Positions 1 to 6,947 of a stretch of 15,667 bases of DNA are shown here, piece by piece. The translations under genes and the position numbers were made by a program. The DNA is from an uncultured Lentisphaeraceae bacterium (GTDB taxonomy: Bacteria > Verrucomicrobiota > Kiritimatiellia > RFP12 > DVOR01). How positions within the stretch are numbered: position 1 is the first letter of the stretch; every line of letters begins with the position of its first letter. Below the pieces are notes generated by a model that did not search any database, was not told where the DNA came from, and worked only from the letters and a program-made list of their open reading frames with translations. The stretch spans positions 1 to 15,667 of the forward strand of contig CALBHX010000101.1 in assembly GCA_937892925.1 (NCBI GenBank), written 5' to 3'.

Positions 1-517
1 TTACAAGCGCGTGCTCCAACCGTAATACGGCTTTTTGCAGCCATTCAACCGTCAAGGATACCGAACGTAAATTGAACTCGACCAGGCGATCTGCATCCGG
101 TGAGACCACTTCCTCTGTTGGAATGAAATGTTCACGCGCGAGAATTCGGGAATCTCCAAGTTGGACAATACGTTCTGGTGTTACAGCGTAACGTATAAGC
201 CATAATGTCCCTCGCCTGGCATCACCCACTACCGAGACTACGGGTAATCCCGAGGCCAATGCCAGAACGGCTGACGAAGCAAATCCCAAGGGTTGCATTT
301 TCCAAGCGATCCCAATACCCTGTAAACAAGCAATGGCTGCACGTGTTCCGGCGAAAGAACCAGGGCCTAATCCAACAAGCAGACGTGACGGTCTATGCCC
401 CTGAAGGCACCGCTTTATAGCTGGCACCCATGCAGGATCACGTCCATCCAATGTTATCAATCGTTCGCCAAACACAATCAATGTTCGAGCAGACGACCGG
501 TCAAGAATCAAATCCAT
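1..517 (-). CDS. tsaB: TsaB-like tRNA threonylcarbamoyladenosine (t6A) protein, 3' end outside window
   Basis: Partial gene: 172 codons are visible from the ATG at 517 and the frame is open to the window edge. TsaB is the inactive ASKHA-fold partner of TsaD in making t6A37 of ANN-decoding tRNAs in the cytoplasm. The family signature GLGPGSFAGTR is at residues 49-59, followed by the helix AAIACLQGIGIAW and a GDARRG strand, as in TsaB. The start overlaps the stop of the upstream gene as TGATG, with AAGAGG eight bases before it, so translation is probably coupled. Oddity: only 48 residues precede the GPGSF motif, against about 65 in typical TsaB. The helix that normally carries the H-x-E motif is shortened, and the first strand reads LILDRSS instead of the usual ILAIDTS. 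Family TsaB is about 220-230 aa, so roughly 50 residues should lie beyond the left edge. The family call is secure; the shortened N-terminus is seen directly. Confidence 0.88.
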   Translation of the reverse strand, partial: MDLILDRSSARTLIVFGERLITLDGRDPAWVPAIKRCLQGHRPSRLLVGLGPGSFAGTRAAIACLQGIGIAWKMQPLGFASSAVLALASGLPVVSVVGDARRGTLWLIRYAVTPERIVQLGDSRILAREHFIPTEEVVSPDADRLVEFNLRSVSLTVEWLQKAVLRLEHALV

Positions 518-1602
518 CAGAATAACCTCTTGATCAGAGCTAAAATCCCCTGCTTCCACGGCACACGATGGGTTTTACCGCTTTGTCCGCAAAACCGTTC
601 CCGATTAGCCACATACCAGGCATAATTACGAAGCAATGCATCGCGATTAGAAAATCGTGGGGACCATCCAAATGCGCGACACAACCGTTCTACACTGACA
701 AAACTGTCTTGTGGTGCTGTTTCGTAAACCCAGCGATACAACGGCGACAAATGCGTCCACTCCAATAACCGCAATAGTGGAATCACCAACCAAGCTGGTG
801 TCGCAACAACATGTTTCCCAAATCCAGCCGCATCCAATACTGCCTGCCAATCTTCACGCATGGTAGCGAATGATATCGCTCCCACGTTATATGTTCCACG
901 AACAGCCTGTATATCTGACGAAGCAAGCACACAGCCGATCGCCTCACACAAATCCTCTACATCCAGTAATTGATAACGATTTTTCCCGGAACCAATCATG
1001 GGGAAAGCATGCCCAGTAAATGCCCAATCGTAAAGCAACGCAAAAACACCTAAACGCTCCGGGCCGACAAAACTTTTTGGCCGCAGTATACATACAGCAA
1101 ATGCACCGGAATCCAACGTACGAAGTATTTTCTCCGCCTCAATCTTGCTCTCACCATATGGCCCTACCCCTTCCAAACGATCCGTTTCCACTATCGGGTG
1201 ATGTTCCGGAATCCCATACACTGCCGTAGATGAAATGTAAACGAAACGGCTCACTCCGGCCGCAAGAGCCTTTTCGGCAACAATACGTGTCCCATCTACA
1301 TCTGTCGATCGAATCTCCGATGCGGAACACAACGGCAAGGCTGCGGCACAATGTACCACAGCATCACACCCCTCCATCAAGCCTCTTATGGCAACTCGAT
1401 CACGTACATCCCCGACAACTGTTCGTACACGCGCATGACTTCGTTCTGGATAATCAAACGGAACCAAATCCAAAGAGCGAATTTCCCTCACACCGTGCGC
1501 TAACAACCAGCGAATAAGGTTAATTCCAAGAAACCCACTTCCACCCGTTACTAAAACCACACGAGGCAACGCCGACCACTTCCGCGTGCACTCTTTCTCC
1601 AT
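517..1602 (-). CDS. NAD(P)-dependent epimerase/dehydratase, extended SDR
   Basis: 361-aa Rossmann enzyme of the extended short-chain dehydrogenase (NAD-dependent epimerase/dehydratase) family. The nucleotide motif GGSGFLG is at 20-26. An acidic residue after the second strand (SLDLV, about 45) suggests NAD. VVHCAAA lies near 82-88, the catalytic SS near 124-125 and YGESK gives Tyr149/Lys153, so the active site is complete. The C-terminal substrate domain is shorter than in GalE and ends in a basic, hydrophobic tail (residues about 350-361) that could touch the membrane. The frame is open further upstream to an ATG at 1737, but that would overlap the citrate synthase gene by over 100 bases. 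The ATG at 1602 has GGAGG eight bases before it and lies 20 bases after the citrate synthase stop, so I chose it. Related SDRs act on nucleotide sugars, sterol- or hopanoid-like substrates; the substrate here cannot be told. The stop overlaps the tsaB start. Confidence 0.85.
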   Translation of the reverse strand: MEKECTRKWSALPRVVLVTGGSGFLGINLIRWLLAHGVREIRSLDLVPFDYPERSHARVRTVVGDVRDRVAIRGLMEGCDAVVHCAAALPLCSASEIRSTDVDGTRIVAEKALAAGVSRFVYISSTAVYGIPEHHPIVETDRLEGVGPYGESKIEAEKILRTLDSGAFAVCILRPKSFVGPERLGVFALLYDWAFTGHAFPMIGSGKNRYQLLDVEDLCEAIGCVLASSDIQAVRGTYNVGAISFATMREDWQAVLDAAGFGKHVVATPAWLVIPLLRLLEWTHLSPLYRWVYETAPQDSFVSVERLCRAFGWSPRFSNRDALLRNYAWYVANRERFCGQSGKTHRVPWKQGILALIKRLF

Positions 1603-1622
1603 AGAATAATCCTCCAAATCGA

Positions 1623-3020
1623 TCAATTTCGAGCAGCAAGTGGTATATACACTCCCTGTGTTCCACCCACAGCTTTGAATGCCGGGCGAACGATCGGCCC
1701 CCCATTGACTAACTCCTCCAAACGGTGTGCACACCACCCGACCACACGAGAAATCGCAAATAACGGGGTATACAAATCCATCGGAATATTTAGCATGTCA
1801 TACACAAAACCGGAATAAAAATCCACATTCGCACAAAGCTCGTGGGTCTTCTCTCGATTTTCATTGAAAACTTGCGGCCCCAAACGAGCAATCGCCTCGT
1901 ACAATCGGAATTCATCCATTCGATCCTTACTCTCTGCCAGCTCACATGCCTTCTCTTTCAAGAGTTGTGCACGCGGATCCGAAAGTGTATAAACCGCATG
2001 CCCCAGGCCATAAATCAACCCAGAACCATCCCCAGCTTCTCGATGAAGGATTTTTCGTAAATAATCAGCAATAGCGTCCTCATCTGACCAATCCGCGAGT
2101 GCATCCTTGATTTCATCCATCTGATGCATAACTCGAAGATTGGCACCACCATGTCTCGGCCCCTTCAATGACAACGTCGCTGCCGCAATTGCAGAATACG
2201 TATCTGTTGCTGCCGAGGTCACAACATGTGTGGTAAATGCCGAGTTATTACCTCCGCCATGCTCTGCATGCAAAATCAGGCACAAATCTAGCAATTCTGC
2301 CTCCAACGGCGTATATGCCGCATCCTCGCGAAGCATCATGAGAAAATTCTCCGCCGTTGATTTCCCCGGCATCGGATTCCGTACGAATAAGGACTCTCCA
2401 TGATAGTAATGCATTTTAGCTTGATATGCATAAGCTGCCATTGCCGAGAACCGCGCTACCAACTCAATACTCTGGCGCAACACTGCGGGGATACTCACCG
2501 CATCAGGCGTTTCATCATCACTATATGCCGCCAAAACCGAACGGGCAAGCGAATTCATAATATCGCGACTAGGTTCGCGAATGATTTTTTCTAACAATGG
2601 ATAAGGCAATGCGCGTTTGGCATCCAACACACGATTCCACTCTGCCAATTCTTCACGTGATGGAAGCCGACCAAACAATAAAAGATATGCCGTCTCTTCA
2701 AAACCCGGGCGCTTTTCCTTCTGACACCCATAAACCAATTCCTGGACATCAATTCCACGAAAAAACTGTTGTCCTTCAACAGGCACAATTTCATTTTCGG
2801 ATACAACATAACCATGTACAGACCCCACACGCGTGAGCCCAACCAACACACCAGACCCATCTTCGTTACGCAACCCACGTTTAACATTGAATTTACGGTA
2901 AAGCTGCGGATCAATTCGCGCACAATCCCTGGCTAACGTTTCGTAATGCGCCAATAATTCCGTATCAAGCGCAACACCCGTCTCAGGCGTAGGCGAATCT
3001 TTCTTATTCCGAACCACCAT
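1623..3020 (-). CDS. gltA: Citrate synthase (Si-type, clostridial-like subgroup)
   Basis: 465-aa enzyme condensing oxaloacetate and acetyl-CoA to citrate in the cytoplasm. It is longer than E. coli GltA (427 aa) but matches the roughly 450-aa subgroup common in anaerobes, recognised by HAEHGGGNNSAF in place of the usual HExNAST-type motif. Catalytic and binding residues, numbered from the chosen start: His254 in HGGGNN, His290 in GPRHGGAN, His341 in GLGHAVY, Asp400 in VDFYSG, and the arginine in WCAHRLEE near 433. Start choice: two in-frame ATGs lie six bases apart (3026 and 3020). AAAGGA sits eight bases before the ATG at 3020 but only two before that at 3026, so I prefer 3020. A TTGCAG-17-TAAAGT promoter lies just upstream. 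The gene is followed after 20 bases by the SDR gene. In an anaerobe this may serve a partial, glutamate-producing TCA branch, which is inference. Confidence 0.95.
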   Translation of the reverse strand: MVVRNKKDSPTPETGVALDTELLAHYETLARDCARIDPQLYRKFNVKRGLRNEDGSGVLVGLTRVGSVHGYVVSENEIVPVEGQQFFRGIDVQELVYGCQKEKRPGFEETAYLLLFGRLPSREELAEWNRVLDAKRALPYPLLEKIIREPSRDIMNSLARSVLAAYSDDETPDAVSIPAVLRQSIELVARFSAMAAYAYQAKMHYYHGESLFVRNPMPGKSTAENFLMMLREDAAYTPLEAELLDLCLILHAEHGGGNNSAFTTHVVTSAATDTYSAIAAATLSLKGPRHGGANLRVMHQMDEIKDALADWSDEDAIADYLRKILHREAGDGSGLIYGLGHAVYTLSDPRAQLLKEKACELAESKDRMDEFRLYEAIARLGPQVFNENREKTHELCANVDFYSGFVYDMLNIPMDLYTPLFAISRVVGWCAHRLEELVNGGPIVRPAFKAVGGTQGVYIPLAARN

Positions 3021-3061
3021 CTGCATATTCCTTTACTTCCATCCTCGGTAACAAGTTTATC

Positions 3062-3090
3062 ACTTTACCACACACGTTACTATCCTGCAA
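3062..3090 (-). promoter_or_regulatory. Candidate sigma-70-type promoter for gltA-SDR-tsaB
   Basis: On the minus strand TTGCAG (3090-3085) and TAAAGT (3067-3062) are separated by exactly 17 bases, about 40 bases before the citrate synthase start. It lies in the gap after lolD, the only sizeable gap in the minus-strand run, so it may let gltA be transcribed separately from the yhcH-nadK-lol genes. This is a consensus match only. I saw no strong rho-independent terminator after lolD, so read-through is also possible. Confidence 0.45.
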
Positions 3091-3148
3091 TGAAAAACTC
3101 AACACTCAAAACATGTTTCATTAAGGCCTCAGTGAGAACAGACCTCTT

Positions 3149-3838
3149 TCATGCCTGTATCAACAATCCATCTTCCAGCTTTAAGGTCTTAGAACAACGT
3201 GCCGCAGTTTCAGGATTATGCGTCACCATCACAAGAACTGCTTTTCTCTCTTTCGTCAAATCGAATAACAATTCCAGAATGTCACTTCCTGTCCCTGCAT
3301 CCAGATTCCCTGTCGGTTCATCTGCCAAAATGAGAGGCGGCTTATTCATGAGTGCTCGAGCAATCGCTGCACGTTGCTGTTCCCCACCAGAAAGCTCAAG
3401 AGGCGTATGCTGTAGTCGTTCCGAAAGCCCAACTCGTGTAAGTAATGTCTCTGCATGCTGCAGCATCGTCCGTCGGGAAACGCCTCCCACCGCCATCGCC
3501 GGCAACATTACATTCTCTGTAATATTCATCTCCGGCAATAAATGGTAAGCCTGAAAAACAAAGCCTATCTGCCTGGCCCGCAACTGGGCACGTTTACGTG
3601 CACTCAGACCATATATTGCTTGACCACCTATCTGAACCGTTCCGGAGTCTGGACGGTCAAGCCCTCCCAATAGATGAAGCAGTGTAGACTTCCCCGCGCC
3701 GCTTCGTCCAATAATTGCAATCGTCTCTCCAGGTGCTGCTACAAGTCCAGCACCTCGAAGAATTGCGATTCGCACACCATGTAAAACGTAAGATTTGTGC
3801 AGGTTTTCTGCAAACAATGGCCAACAAGGTTGAGACAT
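3149..3838 (-). CDS. lolD: Lipoprotein-releasing ABC transporter ATPase LolD
   Basis: 229-aa ABC ATPase, the usual LolD/MacB size (E. coli LolD is 233 aa). Walker A GRSGAGKST is at 44-52, the Q-loop glutamine in FVFQAYHLLP at 96, the signature LSGGEQQR at 149-156, Walker B LILADEPTGNLD at 169-180 and the switch histidine in VMVTHNPE at 207, so it should hydrolyse ATP. LolD powers extraction of outer-membrane lipoproteins from the inner membrane for hand-over to LolA. The frame stays open upstream to 3982, but that part overlaps the permease gene. The ATG at 3838 has AAGGAG seven bases before it and lies four bases after the permease stop. Pairing with the adjacent FtsX-type permease favours LolD over cell-division FtsE. 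MacB-type export remains possible, but no periplasmic adaptor gene is present. Confidence 0.9.
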   Translation of the reverse strand: MSQPCWPLFAENLHKSYVLHGVRIAILRGAGLVAAPGETIAIIGRSGAGKSTLLHLLGGLDRPDSGTVQIGGQAIYGLSARKRAQLRARQIGFVFQAYHLLPEMNITENVMLPAMAVGGVSRRTMLQHAETLLTRVGLSERLQHTPLELSGGEQQRAAIARALMNKPPLILADEPTGNLDAGTGSDILELLFDLTKERKAVLVMVTHNPETAARCSKTLKLEDGLLIQA

Positions 3839-3842
3839 CTGA

Positions 3843-5093
3843 CTACTCCTTACACAATGCCTTAACAGGATCCAACGATGCAGCCCGCCATGCCGGCAAA
3901 CAGGATGCCAATGCACAAAATACAATAACCAATACAGCCACCTGTAAGATCTCAACAGGAACAATTCGCCACGGTAATGCATCTAACCCATAAACGGCCT
4001 TCGGAAATACTTCAACTCCAAACCTAGCAAGCCAATCAACCAGATTTTGAAGATTGAACAACAACAAAAATGCCAACCCGATTCCTAGAGCCGTTCCTAT
4101 AACGCATTGTATCCATCCATAAAGTACAAACGTCATCGTTAGTTGACGTGTTGAGAACCCGAGCGCCTTAAGCAACCCCACCTCATGAGTCTTCTGAACA
4201 GTAATCACAATAATTGTGTTCACGACACAGAAGATCGCTACAACACTGATAAAAATCAACAGGAGCGTCATCATATTTTTCTCCGTAGCAACGGCATTGA
4301 AAATCAATCGATCCTGTTGTTGCCACGTGACATGCTGAAGGTGTTGTTTTTCTGAAAAATTATTTGAGATCGACACAATCTGCGCAAATAAATTTCCAGG
4401 CTCTTGGCTAAACGGATTCAAATCCTGAGGCTTTTGTACCCGTAGACTAATACTGTTAACGCCCGTAGACATTCCAGCTAGATCGCGCGCCATGTCGAGG
4501 GAAACGAATAGATAGTTGCCGTCATATTCTGCCTGACCAGTTCGATAAATACCTTTTACTTTCAAACGCTCTGGAAAATAAATCTCATCTCTATTGAGCA
4601 GATTCATCGGGGAATACACCAATAACTCGTCATTAACTTCAATCATGAGCTGCGCCGCCATGTCAATCCCAATAATGACGCCATCCCCAGAAAGATCAAA
4701 ACTCCCATTCCACATTTCAATTGGCAACAACCGTTGAAATCTCGCACTGTCCACCCCTAACAGAATGGGAGCCAATATCTTACGATTATTTTCAACTAAA
4801 ACGCGTGTCTCAATACTAGGTGATGCCGCCAAAACCCCTGGCAACTGTTCATAATGCCGACACAACGTCTCCGAATGTTGAATTGGGCGACGCCCGGCTG
4901 CACGGACAATTACATGAGGCTTAAAGTCTAAAATCTTCTGTTGCCAAGTATCACTGAATCCCGTAAATACTGCACGCACCACAATTACAATAGCGACCCC
5001 AATCATCACTCCCAGAACAGACAACATCGTTACTACAGAGGCGACTCCACGCTTGGGTCGAAGATATTTCAACGCCAGGAAAAATGAAAACAT
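3843..5093 (-). CDS. Lipoprotein-releasing system permease, LolC/LolE family
   Basis: 416-aa inner-membrane permease of the MacB/FtsX superfamily, the length of LolE (414) and LolC (399). An N-terminal cytoplasmic FFLALKYLRPKR stretch precedes TM1 (about 18-46). A large periplasmic domain (about 47-270) follows, then three C-terminal TM helices (about 275-300, 320-352, 375-398) and the typical ending LPAWRAASLDPVKALCKE. The LRPKRG stretch before TM1 is characteristic of LolC/E. It is directly followed by lolD. Only one permease gene is seen, so the complex may be a homodimer as in bacteria with a single LolF-type permease, unless a second copy lies elsewhere. AAAGGG lies just before the ATG. 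NAD kinase lies 35 bases upstream. C versus E cannot be decided, so no symbol is given. Confidence 0.9.
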   Translation of the reverse strand: MFSFFLALKYLRPKRGVASVVTMLSVLGVMIGVAIVIVVRAVFTGFSDTWQQKILDFKPHVIVRAAGRRPIQHSETLCRHYEQLPGVLAASPSIETRVLVENNRKILAPILLGVDSARFQRLLPIEMWNGSFDLSGDGVIIGIDMAAQLMIEVNDELLVYSPMNLLNRDEIYFPERLKVKGIYRTGQAEYDGNYLFVSLDMARDLAGMSTGVNSISLRVQKPQDLNPFSQEPGNLFAQIVSISNNFSEKQHLQHVTWQQQDRLIFNAVATEKNMMTLLLIFISVVAIFCVVNTIIVITVQKTHEVGLLKALGFSTRQLTMTFVLYGWIQCVIGTALGIGLAFLLLFNLQNLVDWLARFGVEVFPKAVYGLDALPWRIVPVEILQVAVLVIVFCALASCLPAWRAASLDPVKALCKE

Positions 5094-5128
5094 AACACCC
5101 TTTCAAGCAACGTGATACCACCTTTAAT

Positions 5129-6013
5129 CTATCGCGTAAATGCCATACTCCAGCCTAATTTACGTGAAAGAGACCCATACGGCGTCTGTCCCTCTGGCAT
5201 GATCAAGCGAATCGGGCGCAAAGACGCAGATACATCTAACGCCTCCCCGGGCGCAAGCGTAGCATGACCTATTCCGTCAGCATGAACCACCGCAGAAGCC
5301 TCTTCCTCCTTATCCGCAGTTACACGAATATGTGTATCATCTGGAATGATTAAAGGACGAGCACTCAACATATGCGGAGCAATCACACTAATAACCAGCA
5401 CACGCGCCGTTGGGGCAACCACTGGTCCTCCGACCGAAAGCGAATAAGCTGTACTCCCCGTGGGCGTTGCCACAATCAAGCCATCACAAAGATACCGTGC
5501 CACCGGCGTGTCATTCAAATACAACTGTAAGGCAAACGCTCGTCCACCTTCTAAACGCGTAATCACCACATCGTTCAGAACATTTTTACAGACGCACGAC
5601 GCTTCTTCCGTAGCGGAGCACGTCTGCGCCTCCAGCGTTGTGCGCTGCTCAACAACATATCGTCCCCTCGCCAACGCGTAAAGAAAGGAGGCGAAGCCTT
5701 CTTCATTGGCCGCAGTTAGGTAACCCAAATGCCCTGCATTCAACCCAACAAACGGTAAATCAGCAGACGCCATGGCATGAACTACCGCCAACAATGACCC
5801 GTCCCCTCCCAACGAAACCACGCCCTGAGCCCCTCTCGCGGCGAAATCCTCTGGAAAACAAGGAACAGCCCCCGGGAAAATCTCTAACATGTCCGGCGGC
5901 ACAAGCAGGGAAATCCCTGCTTGCGCTGCGGCAGCAATAAACGTCTGAATCCCTCGGGAAGCCCGTGGGCGCGTCAGGTTTGCAATAACCCCAAGACAAG
6001 TTAGTGGCGTCAC
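5129..6013 (-). CDS. nadK: NAD kinase
   Basis: 294-aa ATP-NAD kinase (PpnK family; E. coli 292 aa), which phosphorylates NAD to NADP in the cytoplasm. The diagnostic GGDG is at 69-72, NAGHLGYLT at 92-100, the ND of LNDVVI at about 147-148, and the long family signature from DGLIVATPTGSTAYS to GGP at 178-197. The catalytic aspartate is Asp71. The start is GTG at 6013 and overlaps the stop of the upstream yhcH-type gene as GTGA. The Shine-Dalgarno is weak, consistent with translational coupling to that gene. The permease gene follows after 35 bases. A GTG start reached only by re-initiation would keep expression low, which is inference. Confidence 0.96.
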   Translation of the reverse strand: MTPLTCLGVIANLTRPRASRGIQTFIAAAAQAGISLLVPPDMLEIFPGAVPCFPEDFAARGAQGVVSLGGDGSLLAVVHAMASADLPFVGLNAGHLGYLTAANEEGFASFLYALARGRYVVEQRTTLEAQTCSATEEASCVCKNVLNDVVITRLEGGRAFALQLYLNDTPVARYLCDGLIVATPTGSTAYSLSVGGPVVAPTARVLVISVIAPHMLSARPLIIPDDTHIRVTADKEEEASAVVHADGIGHATLAPGEALDVSASLRPIRLIMPEGQTPYGSLSRKLGWSMAFTR

Positions 6014-6474
6014 AATAGAACTTTCACTACGACCTTTTTGACTGTTTCACACCCCTCCACGCGCATTCCAGGCGCATGTGCATCTTGTGGAAATAGAACA
6101 AAAAAGCCATTTTTCGAAAACGGAATGGGAGTCCCAACACCTGAAACGAATCCAATATCTCCTGTTATATCGAATGGCTTTTTAAGCTCCAAATCCTCCG
6201 TCAACGGGCGATACGCGATAGCCTCACGCCCCGCCAGAAGAAATTGGACGTCCGCATATTTCTTATGAAACTCGAGTACGCAATCTTGCGGAGCTCTCGT
6301 TGAATATGCCTGAACATTTGCATATATCGCTTCCGTACCATCCGGCAATGTTTCAATCACATGATGCCCAACTTCCGGTGACTGGTGAATGGCCGCGCAC
6401 AACCAAGCAAACGCCTTCTCAAAGCGAGCTCCCAAATGTAACAATTTTGCGTGTTCCAGTGTATCAATAATCAT
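6010..6474 (-). CDS. YhcH/YjgK/YiaL family sugar protein (DUF386)
   Basis: 154-aa single-domain beta-barrel (cupin-like) protein, the full family length. Family hallmarks are EFHKKYADVQFLLAGREAI (about 68-86) and FPQDAHAPG (129-137), which carry the putative metal ligands, and the ending VKKVVVKV. Known members include E. coli YhcH/NanQ of the sialic-acid operon, linked to sialic-acid anomer interconversion, EbgC, and YiaL, which sits beside the YiaMNO TRAP transporter. Here the gene is divergent from a TRAP-kdu operon across a shared control region, so a role on the same imported acidic sugar is likely (inference). AAAGGAG lies four bases before the ATG. Its stop overlaps the nadK start as GTGA, an unexpected partner for a sugar protein. 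Confidence 0.9.
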   Translation of the reverse strand: MIIDTLEHAKLLHLGARFEKAFAWLCAAIHQSPEVGHHVIETLPDGTEAIYANVQAYSTRAPQDCVLEFHKKYADVQFLLAGREAIAYRPLTEDLELKKPFDITGDIGFVSGVGTPIPFSKNGFFVLFPQDAHAPGMRVEGCETVKKVVVKVLL

Positions 6475-6488
6475 AACTCTCCTTTCGC

Positions 6489-6533
6489 GTGAGAATCTTA
6501 TAATACCATACCCACAACCAATCGCGTTCTCAC
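6489..6533. promoter_or_regulatory. Inverted GTGAGAA/TTCTCAC pair flanking the yhcH promoter region
   Basis: GTGAGAA at 6489-6495 and TTCTCAC at 6527-6533 form a perfect 7-bp inverted pair 31 bases apart. Each arm is preceded on the plus strand by CGC (CGCGTGAGAA and CGCGTTCTCAC). On the minus strand the interval contains a TATTATAAG stretch able to serve as a -10 box for the yhcH-type gene. The arrangement fits a repressor binding both arms or a dyad operator, but only the repeat is directly seen. Confidence 0.3.
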
Positions 6534-6649
6534 ATTTTAAATTACCTCATCGTAAATCATTAGCAACGGCATCCATACACATTACAACCCTGAGCACTTG
6601 ATAGCCCTAACATCTGACATTTTTCACTGAAACCCCGTGTTATGCTCAC

Positions 6650-6703
6650 GTCCGCCCCGAGTTTAACTCAAACCCGGGGCGGACGAACGCCAGACCCGGG
6701 GCG
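6650..6703. repeat. GC-rich perfect inverted repeat with duplicated right arm
   Basis: GTCCGCCCCG (6650-6659) is the exact reverse complement of CGGGGCGGAC (6675-6684), with a 15-base loop that itself contains GAGTT-T-AACTC. ACCCGGGGCG occurs at 6672-6681 and again at 6694-6703, 22 bases apart, so the left arm could pair with either copy. The block is far richer in G+C than the flanking DNA. There is no T-run after it, so it is not a standard intrinsic terminator for the plus strand. As a transcript it could form two mutually exclusive hairpins; as DNA it could be an operator or a small repeat element. Confidence 0.65.
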
Positions 6704-6813
6704 ACTTCTCTATCAAAGAAATACAAACGGTGCCATAAATACGAAAACTTATGAAAGTGAAAAGATTCATCTGAGTACAGGCGTATACACGTATAAAAAT
6801 GCTGGAGCGTGTA

Positions 6814-6842
6814 TTGCACTTTTAAGCAACTTGTTCTATATT
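6814..6842 (+). promoter_or_regulatory. Probable sigma-70-type promoter of the TRAP-kdu operon
   Basis: TTGCAC (6814-6819) and TATATT (6837-6842) are separated by exactly 17 bases, each differing from consensus at one or two positions. Transcription would begin near 6849 and leave a leader of about 100 bases before dctP. Two CGTATA copies at 6782-6787 and 6790-6795 lie about 20-30 bases upstream of the -35 box and may bind a regulator. In the leader, GCTGGA (6872-6877) and TCCAGC (6884-6889) form a perfect 6-bp stem with a 6-base loop. Confidence 0.55.
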
Positions 6843-6947
6843 CATAACCAAGCTCGTGGTCGGGTGGAAATGCTGGAATTGACTCCAGCGGTTTACACGG
6901 TTCAAATATCGAAAAGCCTCTTTTTGGGTGTGAAAGGACACCGTTTC

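Larger units (their letters stand above)
6475..6947. other. Divergent intergenic control region, 473 bp
   Basis: This gap separates the minus-strand yhcH-type gene from the plus-strand TRAP-kdu genes. From left to right it holds: a GTGAGAA/TTCTCAC inverted pair near the yhcH start; an AT-rich stretch; a GC-rich perfect inverted repeat with a second copy of one arm (6650-6703); two CGTATA copies eight bases apart (6782-6795); a good promoter (6814-6842); and a small leader hairpin (6872-6889). The dctP frame stays open back to an ATG at 6642, but that part spells no signal or transporter sequence and lacks a ribosome site, so I treat it as non-coding. No tRNA or other recognised RNA is seen. 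Confidence 0.7.

Noticed and set aside
1603..1737. Longer start for the SDR gene
   Set aside because: It would overlap citrate synthase coding sequence and lacks a Shine-Dalgarno, whereas the ATG at 1602 has GGAGG at good spacing.
3102..3148. Terminator after lolD
   Set aside because: Only a five-pair stem with one G-T pair and a 12-base loop is present, without a T-run.
3839..3982. Longer start for lolD
   Set aside because: The extension lies within the conserved end of the permease gene and is unlike any LolD N-terminus.
6650..6684. Intrinsic terminator
   Set aside because: The stem is strong but no T-run follows on either strand, and no gene ends nearby.
6642..6947. N-terminal extension of dctP, or a separate upstream coding region, in the same open frame
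   Set aside because: It has no ribosome site, contains the GC-rich dyad and the promoter, and would bury the export signal of DctP behind about 100 residues.
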